Positions 16,768 through 26,504 of a stretch of 64,000 nt of DNA are shown here, piece by piece. The DNA comes from JAWXBK01 sp034439975 (GTDB lineage Bacteria > Pseudomonadota > Alphaproteobacteria > Dongiales > Dongiaceae). The notes under the pieces are model-generated. The model was not told where the DNA came from and did not search any database. It saw only the letters and a program-made list of their open reading frames with translations. Every line of letters begins with the position of its first letter. Within the stretch, counting starts at the first letter, position 1. The stretch lies in assembly GCA_034439975.1 (NCBI GenBank), contig JAWXBK010000064.1, positions 1 through 64,000 on the forward strand, read 5' to 3'. The position numbers and the translations under genes are program-made.

Positions 16768-18714
16768 ATGGACGTCGCGATCGTTCTGTTGCCGCTGCTC
16801 GGCGCCATCGTCGCCGGGTTCTTCGGTCGCTGGCTCGGCGATCGCGGCGCGCAATACATCACCTGCGGCGCGATGATCGCAGCCGCGGTTCTGTCGATCA
16901 TCGTTGCCTGGGATGTCGCCTTCCTCGGCAATGTCCGAACCACGGAGCTGTTCTCATGGTTCGATTCCGGCAGTTTCGATGCCTCCTGGTCGATCCGCGT
17001 AGATCAGTTGACGGCAGTGATGCTGGTCGTGGTCACGGTCGTGTCGTCCGTCGTCCATGTCTATTCGATCGGCTACATGCACCATGACCCTTCGGTGCCG
17101 CGTTTCATGGCGTATCTGAGCCTGTTCACCTTCTGCATGCTGATGCTGGTGACGGCCGATAACTTCATGCAGCTCTTCTTCGGCTGGGAAGGGGTGGGGC
17201 TCAGTTCCTATCTGCTGATCGGCTTCTGGTATGACCGACCCTCGGCGAATGCGGCGGCGATCAAGGCCTTCCTGGTCAACCGGGTCGGCGATTTCGGCTT
17301 CGCGCTCGGTATCATGGGCGTGTTCCTGGTGTTCGATGCGGTCAGCTTCGATGCGGTGTTCGAGGCCGTGCCGGGCATGACCGGCGTGACGATCGATTTC
17401 CTCGGCATGCGGCTCAACGCGATCGAAACGCTCTGCATCCTCCTGTTCATCGGCGCGATGGGTAAATCGGCGCAGCTCGGCCTGCACACCTGGTTGCCCG
17501 ATGCGATGGAGGGCCCCACGCCCGTTTCAGCGTTGATCCATGCAGCGACCATGGTGACGGCCGGCGTGTTCATGGTCTGCCGGCTCTCGCCGATGTTCGA
17601 GTACGCGCCGATCGCCTTGTCGGTCGTCTGCATCGTCGGCTCCTCGACGGCGCTCTTCGCGGCGACAGTCGGTCTCGTCCAGAACGACATCAAGCGAGTG
17701 ATCGCCTATTCGACCTGCAGCCAGCTCGGTTACATGTTTTTTGCCGCCGGCGTTTCGGCCTACAGCGCGGCGATGTTCCATCTCTTCACGCATGCCTTCT
17801 TCAAGGCGCTGCTGTTCCTTGCCGCTGGTTCGGTCATCCATGCAATGTCGGGCGAGCAGGACATGCGCAAGATGGGTGGCATCTGGCGCAAGATCCCGAT
17901 CACCTACGCCTATATGTGGATCGGCAGCCTGGCGCTGGCGGGTATCGGCATCCCGGGGATATTCGGTTTCGCCGGATTCTATTCGAAGGACATCGTGCTC
18001 GAGGCCGCCTGGGCCGCACATAACGATATCGGGCTCTATGCGTTCTGGCTCGGGATCGCGGCCGCCTTCATGACCGCGTTCTATTCATGGCGTCTGTTGT
18101 TCATGACGTTCCATGGCACACCGCGGGCCGATCACCACACCATGGACCATGTGCATGAATCGCCATGGATCATGCTCGGGCCGCTGCTTGTGTTGGCGCT
18201 CGGCTCGATCGTCTCCGGTATCGCGTTCTACGACTGGTTCGTCGGGCGTCATCTGGCGGAATTCTGGGGTCGTTCGATCCTGGTGCTGCCGGGGAACGAC
18301 ACGATCGAGGCGGCGCATCATGTACCGCTCTGGGTCAAGCTCGCGCCGCTCGCCGTCGCGCTGGGCGGTATCGGTCTTGCCTGGATCTTCTATATCCGCC
18401 GTCCGGATCTGCCGGGCCGGCTCGCGGCACGGTTCCACAGCATTTATCTGTTCCTGCTGAACAAATGGTACTTCGACGAACTGTACGACGCGATCTTCGT
18501 GCGGCCGGCGAAATGGCTCGGCTATGGATTCTGGCGCGGCGGCGATGGTGCGCTGATCGACGGGCTCGGGCCTGACGGCGTCGCAGCACTGACGCGGGAT
18601 CTCGCGCGACGTGCGGGCCGGATGCAGTCCGGTTACCTCTATCACTATGCCTTTGCCATGCTGATCGGCGTTGTCGCGCTGCTCACCTGGTATCTTTTCG
18701 CCCGGGGGAACTAG
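16768..18714 (+). CDS. nuoL: NADH-quinone oxidoreductase subunit L
   Basis: The distal antiporter-like proton-pumping subunit (648 residues), with about 14 core helices plus the long lateral helix HL and a final membrane anchor. The motif FFGWEGVGLSSYLLIGFW contains the key Glu of helix 5. The Lys-bearing segments around GKSAQLGLHTWLPDAMEGPT and the hinge around SALIHAATMVTAG are present. The long C-terminal section (from about residue 515) fits HL and the last helix. Confidence 0.97.
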   Translation: MDVAIVLLPLLGAIVAGFFGRWLGDRGAQYITCGAMIAAAVLSIIVAWDVAFLGNVRTTELFSWFDSGSFDASWSIRVDQLTAVMLVVVTVVSSVVHVYSIGYMHHDPSVPRFMAYLSLFTFCMLMLVTADNFMQLFFGWEGVGLSSYLLIGFWYDRPSANAAAIKAFLVNRVGDFGFALGIMGVFLVFDAVSFDAVFEAVPGMTGVTIDFLGMRLNAIETLCILLFIGAMGKSAQLGLHTWLPDAMEGPTPVSALIHAATMVTAGVFMVCRLSPMFEYAPIALSVVCIVGSSTALFAATVGLVQNDIKRVIAYSTCSQLGYMFFAAGVSAYSAAMFHLFTHAFFKALLFLAAGSVIHAMSGEQDMRKMGGIWRKIPITYAYMWIGSLALAGIGIPGIFGFAGFYSKDIVLEAAWAAHNDIGLYAFWLGIAAAFMTAFYSWRLLFMTFHGTPRADHHTMDHVHESPWIMLGPLLVLALGSIVSGIAFYDWFVGRHLAEFWGRSILVLPGNDTIEAAHHVPLWVKLAPLAVALGGIGLAWIFYIRRPDLPGRLAARFHSIYLFLLNKWYFDELYDAIFVRPAKWLGYGFWRGGDGALIDGLGPDGVAALTRDLARRAGRMQSGYLYHYAFAMLIGVVALLTWYLFARGN

Positions 18715-18719
18715 TCGAC

Positions 18720-20267
18720 ATGCTGGGCGATCTGCCGATCCTTTCGCTGGTCACGTTCCTGCCGCTGGTGGGCGCGTTCTTCATTCTGCTGATCCGCGGC
18801 GACGAGGCGGTGGTGGCGCGCAATGCCCGCAATGTGGCGCTCTGGACGTCGCTCATCACATTCCTGCTCTCGCTCGAATTGTGGTTCAGCTTCGATCGCG
18901 GCACCTCGAACTTCCAGTTCGTCGAGCGGGTCGAATGGCTGCCGGAATTCGGCATCGCCTATCACATGGGCGTCGACGGTATTTCGGTGCTGTTCGTGCT
19001 GCTCGCGACCCTGCTGACGCCGATCTGCGTGCTGGCGAGCTGGGATGCGATCCGCAACCGGGTCAAGGAGTACATGATCGCCTTCCTCGCGCTCGAAACG
19101 CTGATGGTCGGCATGTTCTGCGCGCTCGATTTCGTTGTGTTCTATATGTTCTTCGAGGGCGTGCTGATCCCAATGTTCCTGATCATCGGCATCTGGGGCG
19201 GGCCGGGCCGGGTCTATGCCGCGTTCAAGTTCTTCCTCTATACGCTGCTCGGCTCGGTGCTGATGCTGCTGGCGATCCTCTATATGTATCTTCAGGCCGG
19301 CACGACCGACATTCCCACATTGATGGCGTTCGGCTTTCCGGAAGGGGTGCAGGCCTGGTTGTGGCTCGCCTTCCTCGCTTCGTTCGCGGTCAAGGTGCCG
19401 ATGTGGCCGGTCCATACCTGGCTGCCCGATGCGCATGTCGAGGCGCCGACCGCCGGTTCGGTTATCCTCGCTGGCGTGTTGCTAAAGATGGGCGGGTACG
19501 GGTTCCTGCGATTCTCGATCCCGATGTTGCCCGACGCCTCGGCGTTGTTCACGCCGCTCATCTTCACCTTGTCGATCATTGCCGTCATCTACACCTCGCT
19601 GGTGGCGCTGGCGCAGGAGGACATGAAGAAGTTGATTGCGTATTCGTCCGTCGCGCATATGGGTTTCGTGACCGCCGGCACCTTCACGATGACGCAGCAG
19701 GGCATCGAGGGCGCTTTGTTCCAGATGCTGAGCCACGGGATTGTTTCGGCCGCGCTCTTCCTTTGCGTCGGTGTGCTCTATGACCGGATCCACAGCCGCG
19801 AGATCGCCCGCTATGGCGGCCTGGTGCATCGGATGCCGCGCTATGCGTTCATGTTCATGCTGTTCATGTTGGCCTCGGTCGGCATGCCCGGTACCAGCGG
19901 CTTCATCGGCGAGTTCCTGGTGATGGTCGGCGTGTTCCAGGCCAACACCTGGGTCGCGGCACTGATCGCGACCGGTCTGATCCTGGGAGCCGCCTATATG
20001 CTGTGGCTCTATCGCCGGGTGATCTTCGGCAAGCTCACCAAGAGCGACCTGATGGATATTCTCGATCTCAATCCGCGCGAGATCGCGATCTTCGTGCCGC
20101 TGGCGGTACTGGTGATGTGGATGGGCATCTATCCCTCGTCGTTCATCGAAATCATGGCGCCATCGGTCAGCAGCCTGATCGAGAATTTCGAGATCGCGCG
20201 GGCTGAATCCGCCCGGCCCGAACTCGCCATGATCGGCGATTTCGTCGACTGGGTGAGGGGAGAGTAA
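18720..20267 (+). CDS. nuoM: NADH-quinone oxidoreductase subunit M
   Basis: Second antiporter-like proton-pumping subunit (515 residues, about 14 helices). The key Glu of helix 5 lies in FYMFFEGVLIPMFLIIG, and the Lys region appears in KVPMWPVHTWLPDAHVEAPTAG (read in pieces), followed by the antiporter-family SVILAGVLLKMGGYG. It begins 5 bases after the nuoL stop and ends 4 bases before nuoN. Confidence 0.97.
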   Translation: MLGDLPILSLVTFLPLVGAFFILLIRGDEAVVARNARNVALWTSLITFLLSLELWFSFDRGTSNFQFVERVEWLPEFGIAYHMGVDGISVLFVLLATLLTPICVLASWDAIRNRVKEYMIAFLALETLMVGMFCALDFVVFYMFFEGVLIPMFLIIGIWGGPGRVYAAFKFFLYTLLGSVLMLLAILYMYLQAGTTDIPTLMAFGFPEGVQAWLWLAFLASFAVKVPMWPVHTWLPDAHVEAPTAGSVILAGVLLKMGGYGFLRFSIPMLPDASALFTPLIFTLSIIAVIYTSLVALAQEDMKKLIAYSSVAHMGFVTAGTFTMTQQGIEGALFQMLSHGIVSAALFLCVGVLYDRIHSREIARYGGLVHRMPRYAFMFMLFMLASVGMPGTSGFIGEFLVMVGVFQANTWVAALIATGLILGAAYMLWLYRRVIFGKLTKSDLMDILDLNPREIAIFVPLAVLVMWMGIYPSSFIEIMAPSVSSLIENFEIARAESARPELAMIGDFVDWVRGE

Positions 20268-20271
20268 CGAG

Positions 20272-21711
20272 ATGGCCCAGGCCTACGGCGTCGCGCTGCC
20301 GGAGATTTTCCTTGCCGTCGTCGGCATGGCGATCCTGCTTTATGGTGCGTTCCGCAAGCAGGAGGACGAGGCTGCAGCGAACTGGCTGGTGATGGCCGCG
20401 CTCGGCGGTGCATTGCTGCTGGTTCTATACGGCGCCGGCGGACCGGCGATCGCCTTCAACGGGCTCTTTATCGCCGATGGCTATGCCGTGTTCCTCAAGG
20501 TCCTGATCCTGATCGGTGCGACGCTCGCCGTTCTGATGTCGCTCGACTATCTCGACCGCGCATTCATGGCGCGGTTCGAGTTCCCGATCCTTCTGCTCTA
20601 TGCCGTGCTCGGCATGTTGATGATGGTGTCGGCCAACGACCTCATCTCGCTCTATATCGGTCTAGAACTGCAAAGCCTCGCGCTTTATGTCGTCGCCGCG
20701 TTCCGCCGCGATTCGCTGCGCTCGACCGAAGCGGGGCTCAAATATTTCGTGCTCGGGGCTTTGTCCTCGGGGATGCTGCTTTATGGCGCCTCGCTGATCT
20801 ACGGCTTTACGGGTGCCACACATTTCGATGCGATTGCGGCGGCCTTCGCCGATGGGCAACAGGCACCGATCGGCGTGGTGGTGGGGCTCGTATTCCTGAT
20901 CGCCGGGCTCGCCTTCAAGGTATCGGCCGTGCCGTTCCATATGTGGACGCCCGATGTGTATGAAGGCGCGCCAACGCCGGTCACGGCCTTCTTCGCGATC
21001 GCGCCCAAGGTGGCGGCGATCGGGCTTTTCGTCCGCGTCATGGTCGGTCCGTTCGGCGATCTGGTTGCCGAATGGCAACAGATCATCGTGTTCATCGCGA
21101 TCGCCTCGATGGTCCTGGGCGCGGTGGCGGCGATCAATCAGACGAATATCAAGCGACTGATGGCATACAGCTCGATCGGCAATATCGGCTATGCGCTGGT
21201 CGGGCTCGCCGCCGGCACCGAAGAGGGTGTGCGCGGCGTCCTCGTCTATATGACGATCTATATGGTGATGACCCTCGGCACCTTTGGCTGCATCCTCGCG
21301 ATGCGCCAGAAAGGTCGTATGCTCGAGGGCATCGACGATCTCAAGGGTCTCGGCCGCACCCAGCCGATGATGGCAGCCGCGTTTGCGATTTTCATGTTCT
21401 CGATGGCCGGCATTCCACCGCTCGCCGGTTTCTTCGGTAAGTTCTATGTGTTCATGGCGGCGGTGAATGCTGGGCTTTATGTGCTGGCGGTATTCGGCGT
21501 CGTCGCGAGCGTGGTGGCCGCGTTCTATTATCTGCGCATCGTCAAGCTGATGTATTTCGATGCGCCGACGGAAGCCTTCGATCGACCGCTCGGCTGGAAG
21601 CTTGGCTCGGTCATCGCGGTGACGGGGCTCGCGATTCTGCTCTTCCTCGTGCTGCCCGGGCCGATGCTGCACAGTGCCGGCACGGCGGCTGCCACGCTGT
21701 TCAACGGCTGA
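20272..21711 (+). CDS. nuoN: NADH-quinone oxidoreductase subunit N
   Basis: Third antiporter-like subunit (479 residues), proximal to NuoK and NuoJ. The motif ISLYIGLELQSLALYVVAA has the conserved Glu of helix 5, and KVSAVPFHMWTPDVYEGAP has the Lys and the family signature. NQTNIKRLMAYSSIGNIGY matches the helix 8 region. It closes the operon; birA begins within or directly after its stop, so readthrough into birA and coaX is likely. Confidence 0.97.
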   Translation: MAQAYGVALPEIFLAVVGMAILLYGAFRKQEDEAAANWLVMAALGGALLLVLYGAGGPAIAFNGLFIADGYAVFLKVLILIGATLAVLMSLDYLDRAFMARFEFPILLLYAVLGMLMMVSANDLISLYIGLELQSLALYVVAAFRRDSLRSTEAGLKYFVLGALSSGMLLYGASLIYGFTGATHFDAIAAAFADGQQAPIGVVVGLVFLIAGLAFKVSAVPFHMWTPDVYEGAPTPVTAFFAIAPKVAAIGLFVRVMVGPFGDLVAEWQQIIVFIAIASMVLGAVAAINQTNIKRLMAYSSIGNIGYALVGLAAGTEEGVRGVLVYMTIYMVMTLGTFGCILAMRQKGRMLEGIDDLKGLGRTQPMMAAAFAIFMFSMAGIPPLAGFFGKFYVFMAAVNAGLYVLAVFGVVASVVAAFYYLRIVKLMYFDAPTEAFDRPLGWKLGSVIAVTGLAILLFLVLPGPMLHSAGTAAATLFNG

Positions 21712-21715
21712 GCCT

Positions 21716-22498
21716 TTGCTGGATCTGCCGCCCTTCTTCACGCTTCATCGCTTCGACACGATCGGCAGCAGCAACGACGAGGCGCGACATCGGGCCGAGG
21801 CGGGCGCGCCGGAAGGCACGCTGATCTGGGCCGGCGAACAGACCGCAGGTCGCGGTCGCCGCGGCCGAAGCTGGGCCTCGCCGCCGGGCAATCTCTACCT
21901 CTCCCTGCTGCTGCGTCCCGGCGTCGACTATGCCGTAGCACCGCAGCTCGGTTTCGTCTGCGCGCTCGCGATGGGCGAAGCGGTCGCGTCGTTGCTGCCC
22001 GATGGTGCGAACCGCATCCGTTACAAATGGCCGAATGATCTGCTGGTTGATGGCGCGAAGATCGCCGGCATCCTGCTCGAGGCGGGGCCGGTCATGCCGC
22101 GTGCCGCGTCGGCCGGTACCGATCCGGGGCCGCGTTTCGTCATCGCGGGCATCGGCGTCAATGTCGCCTCGGCCCCGACCGACACGCCCTATCCGGCGAT
22201 TGGGCTCGTCGCTGCAGGCGCAAACGAGGCAACGCCGGCCCTGCTATTGGCGCGCTTTGCCCGATCCTTCGCGGCCGGTTACGCTGCCTGGCGCGCGAGC
22301 GGCTTCGCGCACGCGCGCGAGGCGTGGCTCGCAATCGGACATCGGGTCGGAGACAGTCTGATGGTGCGCATCGGCGACGGGCAGGAGATACGCGGCCGGT
22401 TCCTCGATCTCGACGCGGACGGCGCGCTGCTGCTCGAACTCGCGTCGGGTGAACGCCGCCGCATCGGTGCCGGCGATGTCCAGATGATGGCGGCGTGA
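21716..22498 (+). CDS. birA: biotin--[acetyl-CoA-carboxylase] ligase
   Basis: Attaches biotin to the carrier domain of acetyl-CoA carboxylase through biotinyl-AMP. The adenylate-binding loop GRGRRGRSW (around residues 44-52) and KWPNDLLVDGAKIAGILLE are present, as is the C-terminal SH3-like domain. There is no N-terminal helix-turn-helix, so this is the monofunctional ligase, not the repressor form. The start is uncertain: TTG at 21716 gives the usual MLDLPPFFTLHRFD and does not overlap nuoN, while GTG at 21674 overlaps nuoN by 38 bases. The end overlaps a possible GTG start of coaX by four bases. Confidence 0.92.
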   Translation: MLDLPPFFTLHRFDTIGSSNDEARHRAEAGAPEGTLIWAGEQTAGRGRRGRSWASPPGNLYLSLLLRPGVDYAVAPQLGFVCALAMGEAVASLLPDGANRIRYKWPNDLLVDGAKIAGILLEAGPVMPRAASAGTDPGPRFVIAGIGVNVASAPTDTPYPAIGLVAAGANEATPALLLARFARSFAAGYAAWRASGFAHAREAWLAIGHRVGDSLMVRIGDGQEIRGRFLDLDADGALLLELASGERRRIGAGDVQMMAA

Positions 22499-22506
22499 GA
22501 GAGACG

Positions 22507-23289
22507 ATGCTCCTCGCGATCAATGCCAACAACACGCTGACCAAGTTCGCGCTCTATGACGGCGATACGGCGCGCGGCAATTGGCGGCTTGCGACCCAAC
22601 CGGCGCGCACCGCCGACGAATATTTCGTCTGGCTGGCGCAGCTCATGGCGCTGGCAGGCGAAGATCGCGCGGCGATCGATGCCGCCATCATCGCGACCGT
22701 GGTGCCGCCCTCGCTGTTTCATCTGAAGCAGCTCTGCCGCCAGCATTTCGGCTGCGAGCCGTTGGTCGTCGGCGAAAGCGACGTCAAACTCGGCATGAAT
22801 GTCCGGCTCGACCGGCCGCAGGAAGTCGGCGCTGACCGGCTCGCGAATGCGGTCGGCGGTCATCTCGCTCATCCGGGTGCGCTGATCGTGGTCGATTTCG
22901 GCACCGCGACGACCTTCGATGTGATCGCCGACAACGGCGATTATTGCGGCGGCGCAATCGCACCCGGCGTCCAGCTCAGCCTCGAGGTCCTGCACAGTGC
23001 GACCGCGAAGCTGCCGCGGATCGACGTCGAGCGCCCGGCCAAGGCGATCGGCACCGATACGCTGACGGCCATGCAGTCCGGCATCTTCTGGGGCTATATC
23101 GGCTTGATCGAGGGGCTGATCGCGCGCATGCGGGCCGAATGGCCCGGACCGATGACGATCGTCGCGACCGGCGGCCTCGCGCCGCTCTTCTTCGGCGCGA
23201 CCGACGCGCTCGAATATCTCGATCCGGATCTGACGATGCGTGGGTTGGTCGAGATTCATCGGCGCAACAAGGGAGGCCGCAGAGCGTGA
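22507..23289 (+). CDS. coaX: type III pantothenate kinase
   Basis: Phosphorylates pantothenate, the first step of coenzyme A synthesis, in the cytosol. 260 residues from ATG 22507, chosen because GAGAGA lies just before it; a GTG in frame at 22495 is possible. The ASKHA-fold motifs are GADRLANAVGGH (Asp110), VVDFGTATTFD (Asp130) and GGAIAPGVQLSLEVL. Unusually the N-terminal phosphate-binding loop reads AINANNTLTKF, so the canonical Asp of the DxGNT motif is Asn6 and the Gly is Asn8. I recall this variant in some other alphaproteobacteria, so it may still be active. The last four bases overlap the rnj start. Confidence 0.93.
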   Translation: MLLAINANNTLTKFALYDGDTARGNWRLATQPARTADEYFVWLAQLMALAGEDRAAIDAAIIATVVPPSLFHLKQLCRQHFGCEPLVVGESDVKLGMNVRLDRPQEVGADRLANAVGGHLAHPGALIVVDFGTATTFDVIADNGDYCGGAIAPGVQLSLEVLHSATAKLPRIDVERPAKAIGTDTLTAMQSGIFWGYIGLIEGLIARMRAEWPGPMTIVATGGLAPLFFGATDALEYLDPDLTMRGLVEIHRRNKGGRRA

Positions 23290-24944
23290 TCCCCGGCAAG
23301 GACGAACTCCTTTTCCTGCCGCTCGGCGGGGCCGGCGAGATCGGCATGAACCTCAACCTCTACGGCCATGACGGCCGCTGGCTGGCGATCGATTGCGGAG
23401 TCACCTTCGGCGACGACACGACGCCGGGCATCGACGTGATGATGCCGGATCCCGCCTTCATTGCCGAACGGCGCGAGAGCCTGGTCGGACTGGTTTTGAC
23501 GCACGCGCATGAGGATCATCTGGGCGCCGTGCCCTATCTCTGGCCGCGCCTCAAATGTACGGTCTATGCGACGCCGTTCGCAGCCAACGTGCTGCGCCGC
23601 AAGCTCAAGGAAACACCGCTGCACGGGAAGGTGCCGATCGTCGAATTGCCGATGTCGGGCCATGTATCGCTGCCGCCGTTCGATCTCGAGCTGGTGACGT
23701 TGACCCATTCGATCCCGGAACCGAATGCCGTGGTGATCCGAACCAAACTCGGCACCGTGCTGCATACCGGCGACTGGAAGCTCGATCCTGAGCCGTTGGT
23801 CGGCCCGCTGACCGACGAGGCGGCGCTGCGTAAACTCGGCGACGAGGGTGTGCTCGCGATGGTCTGTGATTCGACCAACGCGCTGGTGCCCGGTGCATCG
23901 GGCTCCGAAGCCGAGGTGCGCGAAGGGCTGATGAAACTGGTCGCCGGCCGCACGGGCCGCGTCGCAGTCGCCTGCTTCGCCAGCAACATTGCGCGGCTCG
24001 AAACCGCATCCGTTGTTGCGGCGGCGCATAATCGCAATGCCGGGCTGGTCGGACGTTCGCTCTACAAGATGGAAGAGGCGGCGCGCGAGACCGGCTATCT
24101 CAAGAATTTGCCGCCCTTCGTCGACGAACATGATCTCGATTTTCTGCCGCGCGATAGTGTGCTGATGCTTTGCACCGGCAGCCAGGGCGAACCGCGCTCG
24201 GCGCTGGCGCGGATCGCGCGCGGACAGCATCCCCATGCCCGGCTCGAGCCGGGCGACACGGTCATCTTTTCCTCACGCGTGATCCCGGGCAACGAGCGCT
24301 CGATCGGCCGGTTGCAGGATGATCTCGCCAAGCTCGGCGTCGATGTCATCACGACGCGCGACGCGTTCGTGCATGTTTCGGGCCATCCCGCCCGCGACGA
24401 GCTCGCTACCATGTATCAGTGGGTGCGGCCAAAGATCGCAGTGCCGGTCCACGGCGAGCATCGTCATATGCGCGCGCATGCGGCATTGGCCGAAGAGTGC
24501 CAGGTGCCGCAGGCGGCGGTCGTCGAAAACGGGCAGATCTTGCGGTTGGCGCCAGGCCCCGCTGAAATTATCGCCGAGGTGCCGTCCGGACGCCTGGTGC
24601 TCGACGGCACCAGTCTGGTACCGCTGTCGGGCGAGCTTATGCGCGCGCGCAGCCGGCTCGCCACCAGCGGCGCGGTGATCGCGACCCTCGTGGTCGACCG
24701 TGCCGGCAAGCTGATGACAAATCCGCAGATTTCGGCGCACGGCCTGGTCGATCCGGGTGGCGACAACCAGTTGCAGGAACGTGTGACCGAGGCGATCCGC
24801 GAAGCGATCGAGGATATGGACAGTGCCGGTCGAAGTAACGACGATGCCCTGGCCGAAGCGGTGCGCCGGGGCGTCCGTCGGGCGGTCAATGCGGCGCACG
24901 GTAAGAAGCCGATGACCGATATCCACGTGGTGCGGGTGAAATAG
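23286..24944 (+). CDS. rnj: ribonuclease J
   Basis: Metallo-beta-lactamase-fold RNase with endonuclease and 5'-3' exonuclease activity in RNA decay and rRNA maturation; alphaproteobacteria have it alongside RNase E. The zinc motif HAHEDH occupies residues 73-78 (His73, His75, Asp77, His78). Further metal and substrate motifs include HTGDWK, CDSTN and the beta-CASP pair HVSGHPARDE and HGEHRHMRAH. 552 residues from GTG 23286, which shares four bases with coaX and has GGGAGG upstream. Confidence 0.95.
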   Translation: MIPGKDELLFLPLGGAGEIGMNLNLYGHDGRWLAIDCGVTFGDDTTPGIDVMMPDPAFIAERRESLVGLVLTHAHEDHLGAVPYLWPRLKCTVYATPFAANVLRRKLKETPLHGKVPIVELPMSGHVSLPPFDLELVTLTHSIPEPNAVVIRTKLGTVLHTGDWKLDPEPLVGPLTDEAALRKLGDEGVLAMVCDSTNALVPGASGSEAEVREGLMKLVAGRTGRVAVACFASNIARLETASVVAAAHNRNAGLVGRSLYKMEEAARETGYLKNLPPFVDEHDLDFLPRDSVLMLCTGSQGEPRSALARIARGQHPHARLEPGDTVIFSSRVIPGNERSIGRLQDDLAKLGVDVITTRDAFVHVSGHPARDELATMYQWVRPKIAVPVHGEHRHMRAHAALAEECQVPQAAVVENGQILRLAPGPAEIIAEVPSGRLVLDGTSLVPLSGELMRARSRLATSGAVIATLVVDRAGKLMTNPQISAHGLVDPGGDNQLQERVTEAIREAIEDMDSAGRSNDDALAEAVRRGVRRAVNAAHGKKPMTDIHVVRVK

Positions 24945-24954
24945 GGGTGCGAGC

Positions 24955-25359
24955 ATGATCGGGCGTCTCAATCATGTGGCCATCGCCGTGCCGGATCTCG
25001 ACGCCGCGACCGCGCTCTATCGCGATACGCTGGGCGCTCGCGTCTCCGAACCACTGGACCAGCCCGAGCATGGCGTCACGGTCGTGTTCGTCGATCTGCC
25101 AAACACCAAGATCGAGTTGTTGCATCCGTTGGGTGCCATTTCGCCGATCGCGAATTTTCTCGAGCGCAACGCCAGCGGCGGGATTCATCATATCTGTTAC
25201 GAGGTCGACGATATCCATGCGGCGCGCGACTGCTTGAAGGCGGATGGCGCTCGTCTGCTCGGCGACGGTGAACCCAGGATCGGCGCGCATGGCAAGCCGG
25301 TCCTGTTTCTGCATCCCAAGGATTTCTGCGGTACCTTGATCGAGCTCGAACAGAAATGA
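24955..25359 (+). CDS. mce: methylmalonyl-CoA epimerase
   Basis: Interconverts (2S)- and (2R)-methylmalonyl-CoA in the propionyl-CoA pathway and in the ethylmalonyl-CoA route. The 134-residue protein has two VOC (glyoxalase-like) modules. Metal ligands fit His7 (LNHVAIAVPDL), the His of GGIHHICYEV and Glu131 in LIELEQK, with an acidic residue in KIELLHP. Adjacency to RNase J and the DUF1467 gene is common in alphaproteobacteria. The last four bases overlap the next gene as ATGA. Confidence 0.92.
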   Translation: MIGRLNHVAIAVPDLDAATALYRDTLGARVSEPLDQPEHGVTVVFVDLPNTKIELLHPLGAISPIANFLERNASGGIHHICYEVDDIHAARDCLKADGARLLGDGEPRIGAHGKPVLFLHPKDFCGTLIELEQK

Positions 25360-25595
25360 ACTGGTTTACCAGCGTTCTGGTCTTCGTCGTTATCTGGTGG
25401 GTGGTGATCTTCACTGTTCTGCCCTGGGGCGTACGCGTGCCGGACCGGCAGGACGATGCAGGCCACGCGTCGAGTGCGCCGGTCAATCCGCGGCTCTGGG
25501 TCAAGGGCGTCGTCACCACGGGGATAACCGTGGCGATTTGGCTCTGCATTTACTTTCTGATTGAATCGGACTGGATGTCGTTCCGCGGGCCCTGA
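25356..25595 (+). CDS. DUF1467 family small membrane protein
   Basis: A 79-residue protein with two membrane helices (about residues 4-24 and 50-70) and a short middle loop containing PWGVRVPD. The start MNWFTSVLVFVVIWWVVIFTVLPWG fits the DUF1467 family (read in pieces), which is nearly restricted to alphaproteobacteria. Function is unknown. The four-base overlap with mce implies coupled translation. Confidence 0.88.
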   Translation: MNWFTSVLVFVVIWWVVIFTVLPWGVRVPDRQDDAGHASSAPVNPRLWVKGVVTTGITVAIWLCIYFLIESDWMSFRGP

Positions 25596-25637
25596 TGCTT
25601 CCCGTCGGCCGGCGCAAAGGGGAGGGGCACCGCCGCG

Positions 25638-26504
25638 ATGCTGGTTCTGCATGACGGCAATCCGCTGGTTCATATCCGGCGCGCCTGGGTCAACCAGACG
25701 ATCGTCGTCCTGATCCTGCTCGTATTTCTGGCGCAGACGTTCGATCTGTTCTTCTGGCCGCGCTTCGCGTTCTTTCCGCTTCAACTCATCCACGGTCTCG
25801 GCGAACCCGGACCGCTTCAGGGCATCGTCGGTCTTGTCACGCATATCTTTCTCCATGGCAGCTGGCTGCATGTGCTCGGCAATCTGATCGCGCTCTGGGT
25901 GTTCGGCGACAATATCGAAGACGCGATGGGGCATTTCCGGTATCTGCTGTTCTTCTTCGTCTGCGGGATCGCTGCGGCGCTGGCGCAGGCGTTTCTCGGC
26001 GATCCGCGCATCCCGATGATCGGTGCGAGCGGCGCTGTCTCTGCCGTGATGGGCGCGTATCTTTTGCTGCATCCGCGCGCGCGGGTGCTGATGCTGGCCT
26101 TCAATGTCGTACCGATTCTGGCCCCGGCCTCGCTCGTCGTCGGCGCCGATATCATGCTGAACGCGTATATGGCCTGGGAGGCGGCGCAATCGGTCCGTGG
26201 TCCCGCCAATTCCGAGGCCGCCGGAATCGCCTGGTGGGCGCATATCGGCGGGTTTGTCGCGGGGATGGCGTTGATTGCCATTCTGCGTCGGCGCGACGTT
26301 GCCATGTTCCAGCCGGCACCAGCCGCCGCCGGCCGCACCTTGAGCTGGGTCGCGCGTTTCATCCCGACACTGGCCTGGCCGGGCGAACGGCCGGTCGGCG
26401 ACGAAGCGGGTGTTGTCACGAAAAGCCGCAACGATCGCTGGATGGTGTTCCTGAAGGCGCTGATTTACGTTGTTCTGATCTTCATCCTGATGCGGGTTCT
26501 CTGA
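25638..26504 (+). CDS. rhomboid family intramembrane serine protease
   Basis: A 288-residue membrane protein with about six to seven helices. The catalytic Ser131 lies in MIGASGAVSAVMG, and the paired His202 lies in WWAHIGGFVAGM. The loop-1 and helix-2 motif HGSWLHVLGNLIALWVFG is also present. Rhomboids cleave substrates within the membrane; the substrate cannot be inferred here. The C-terminus adds a short extramembrane region and a final helix (LIYVVLIFILMRV). It overlaps tag by one base (TGATG). Confidence 0.93.
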   Translation: MLVLHDGNPLVHIRRAWVNQTIVVLILLVFLAQTFDLFFWPRFAFFPLQLIHGLGEPGPLQGIVGLVTHIFLHGSWLHVLGNLIALWVFGDNIEDAMGHFRYLLFFFVCGIAAALAQAFLGDPRIPMIGASGAVSAVMGAYLLLHPRARVLMLAFNVVPILAPASLVVGADIMLNAYMAWEAAQSVRGPANSEAAGIAWWAHIGGFVAGMALIAILRRRDVAMFQPAPAAAGRTLSWVARFIPTLAWPGERPVGDEAGVVTKSRNDRWMVFLKALIYVVLIFILMRVL

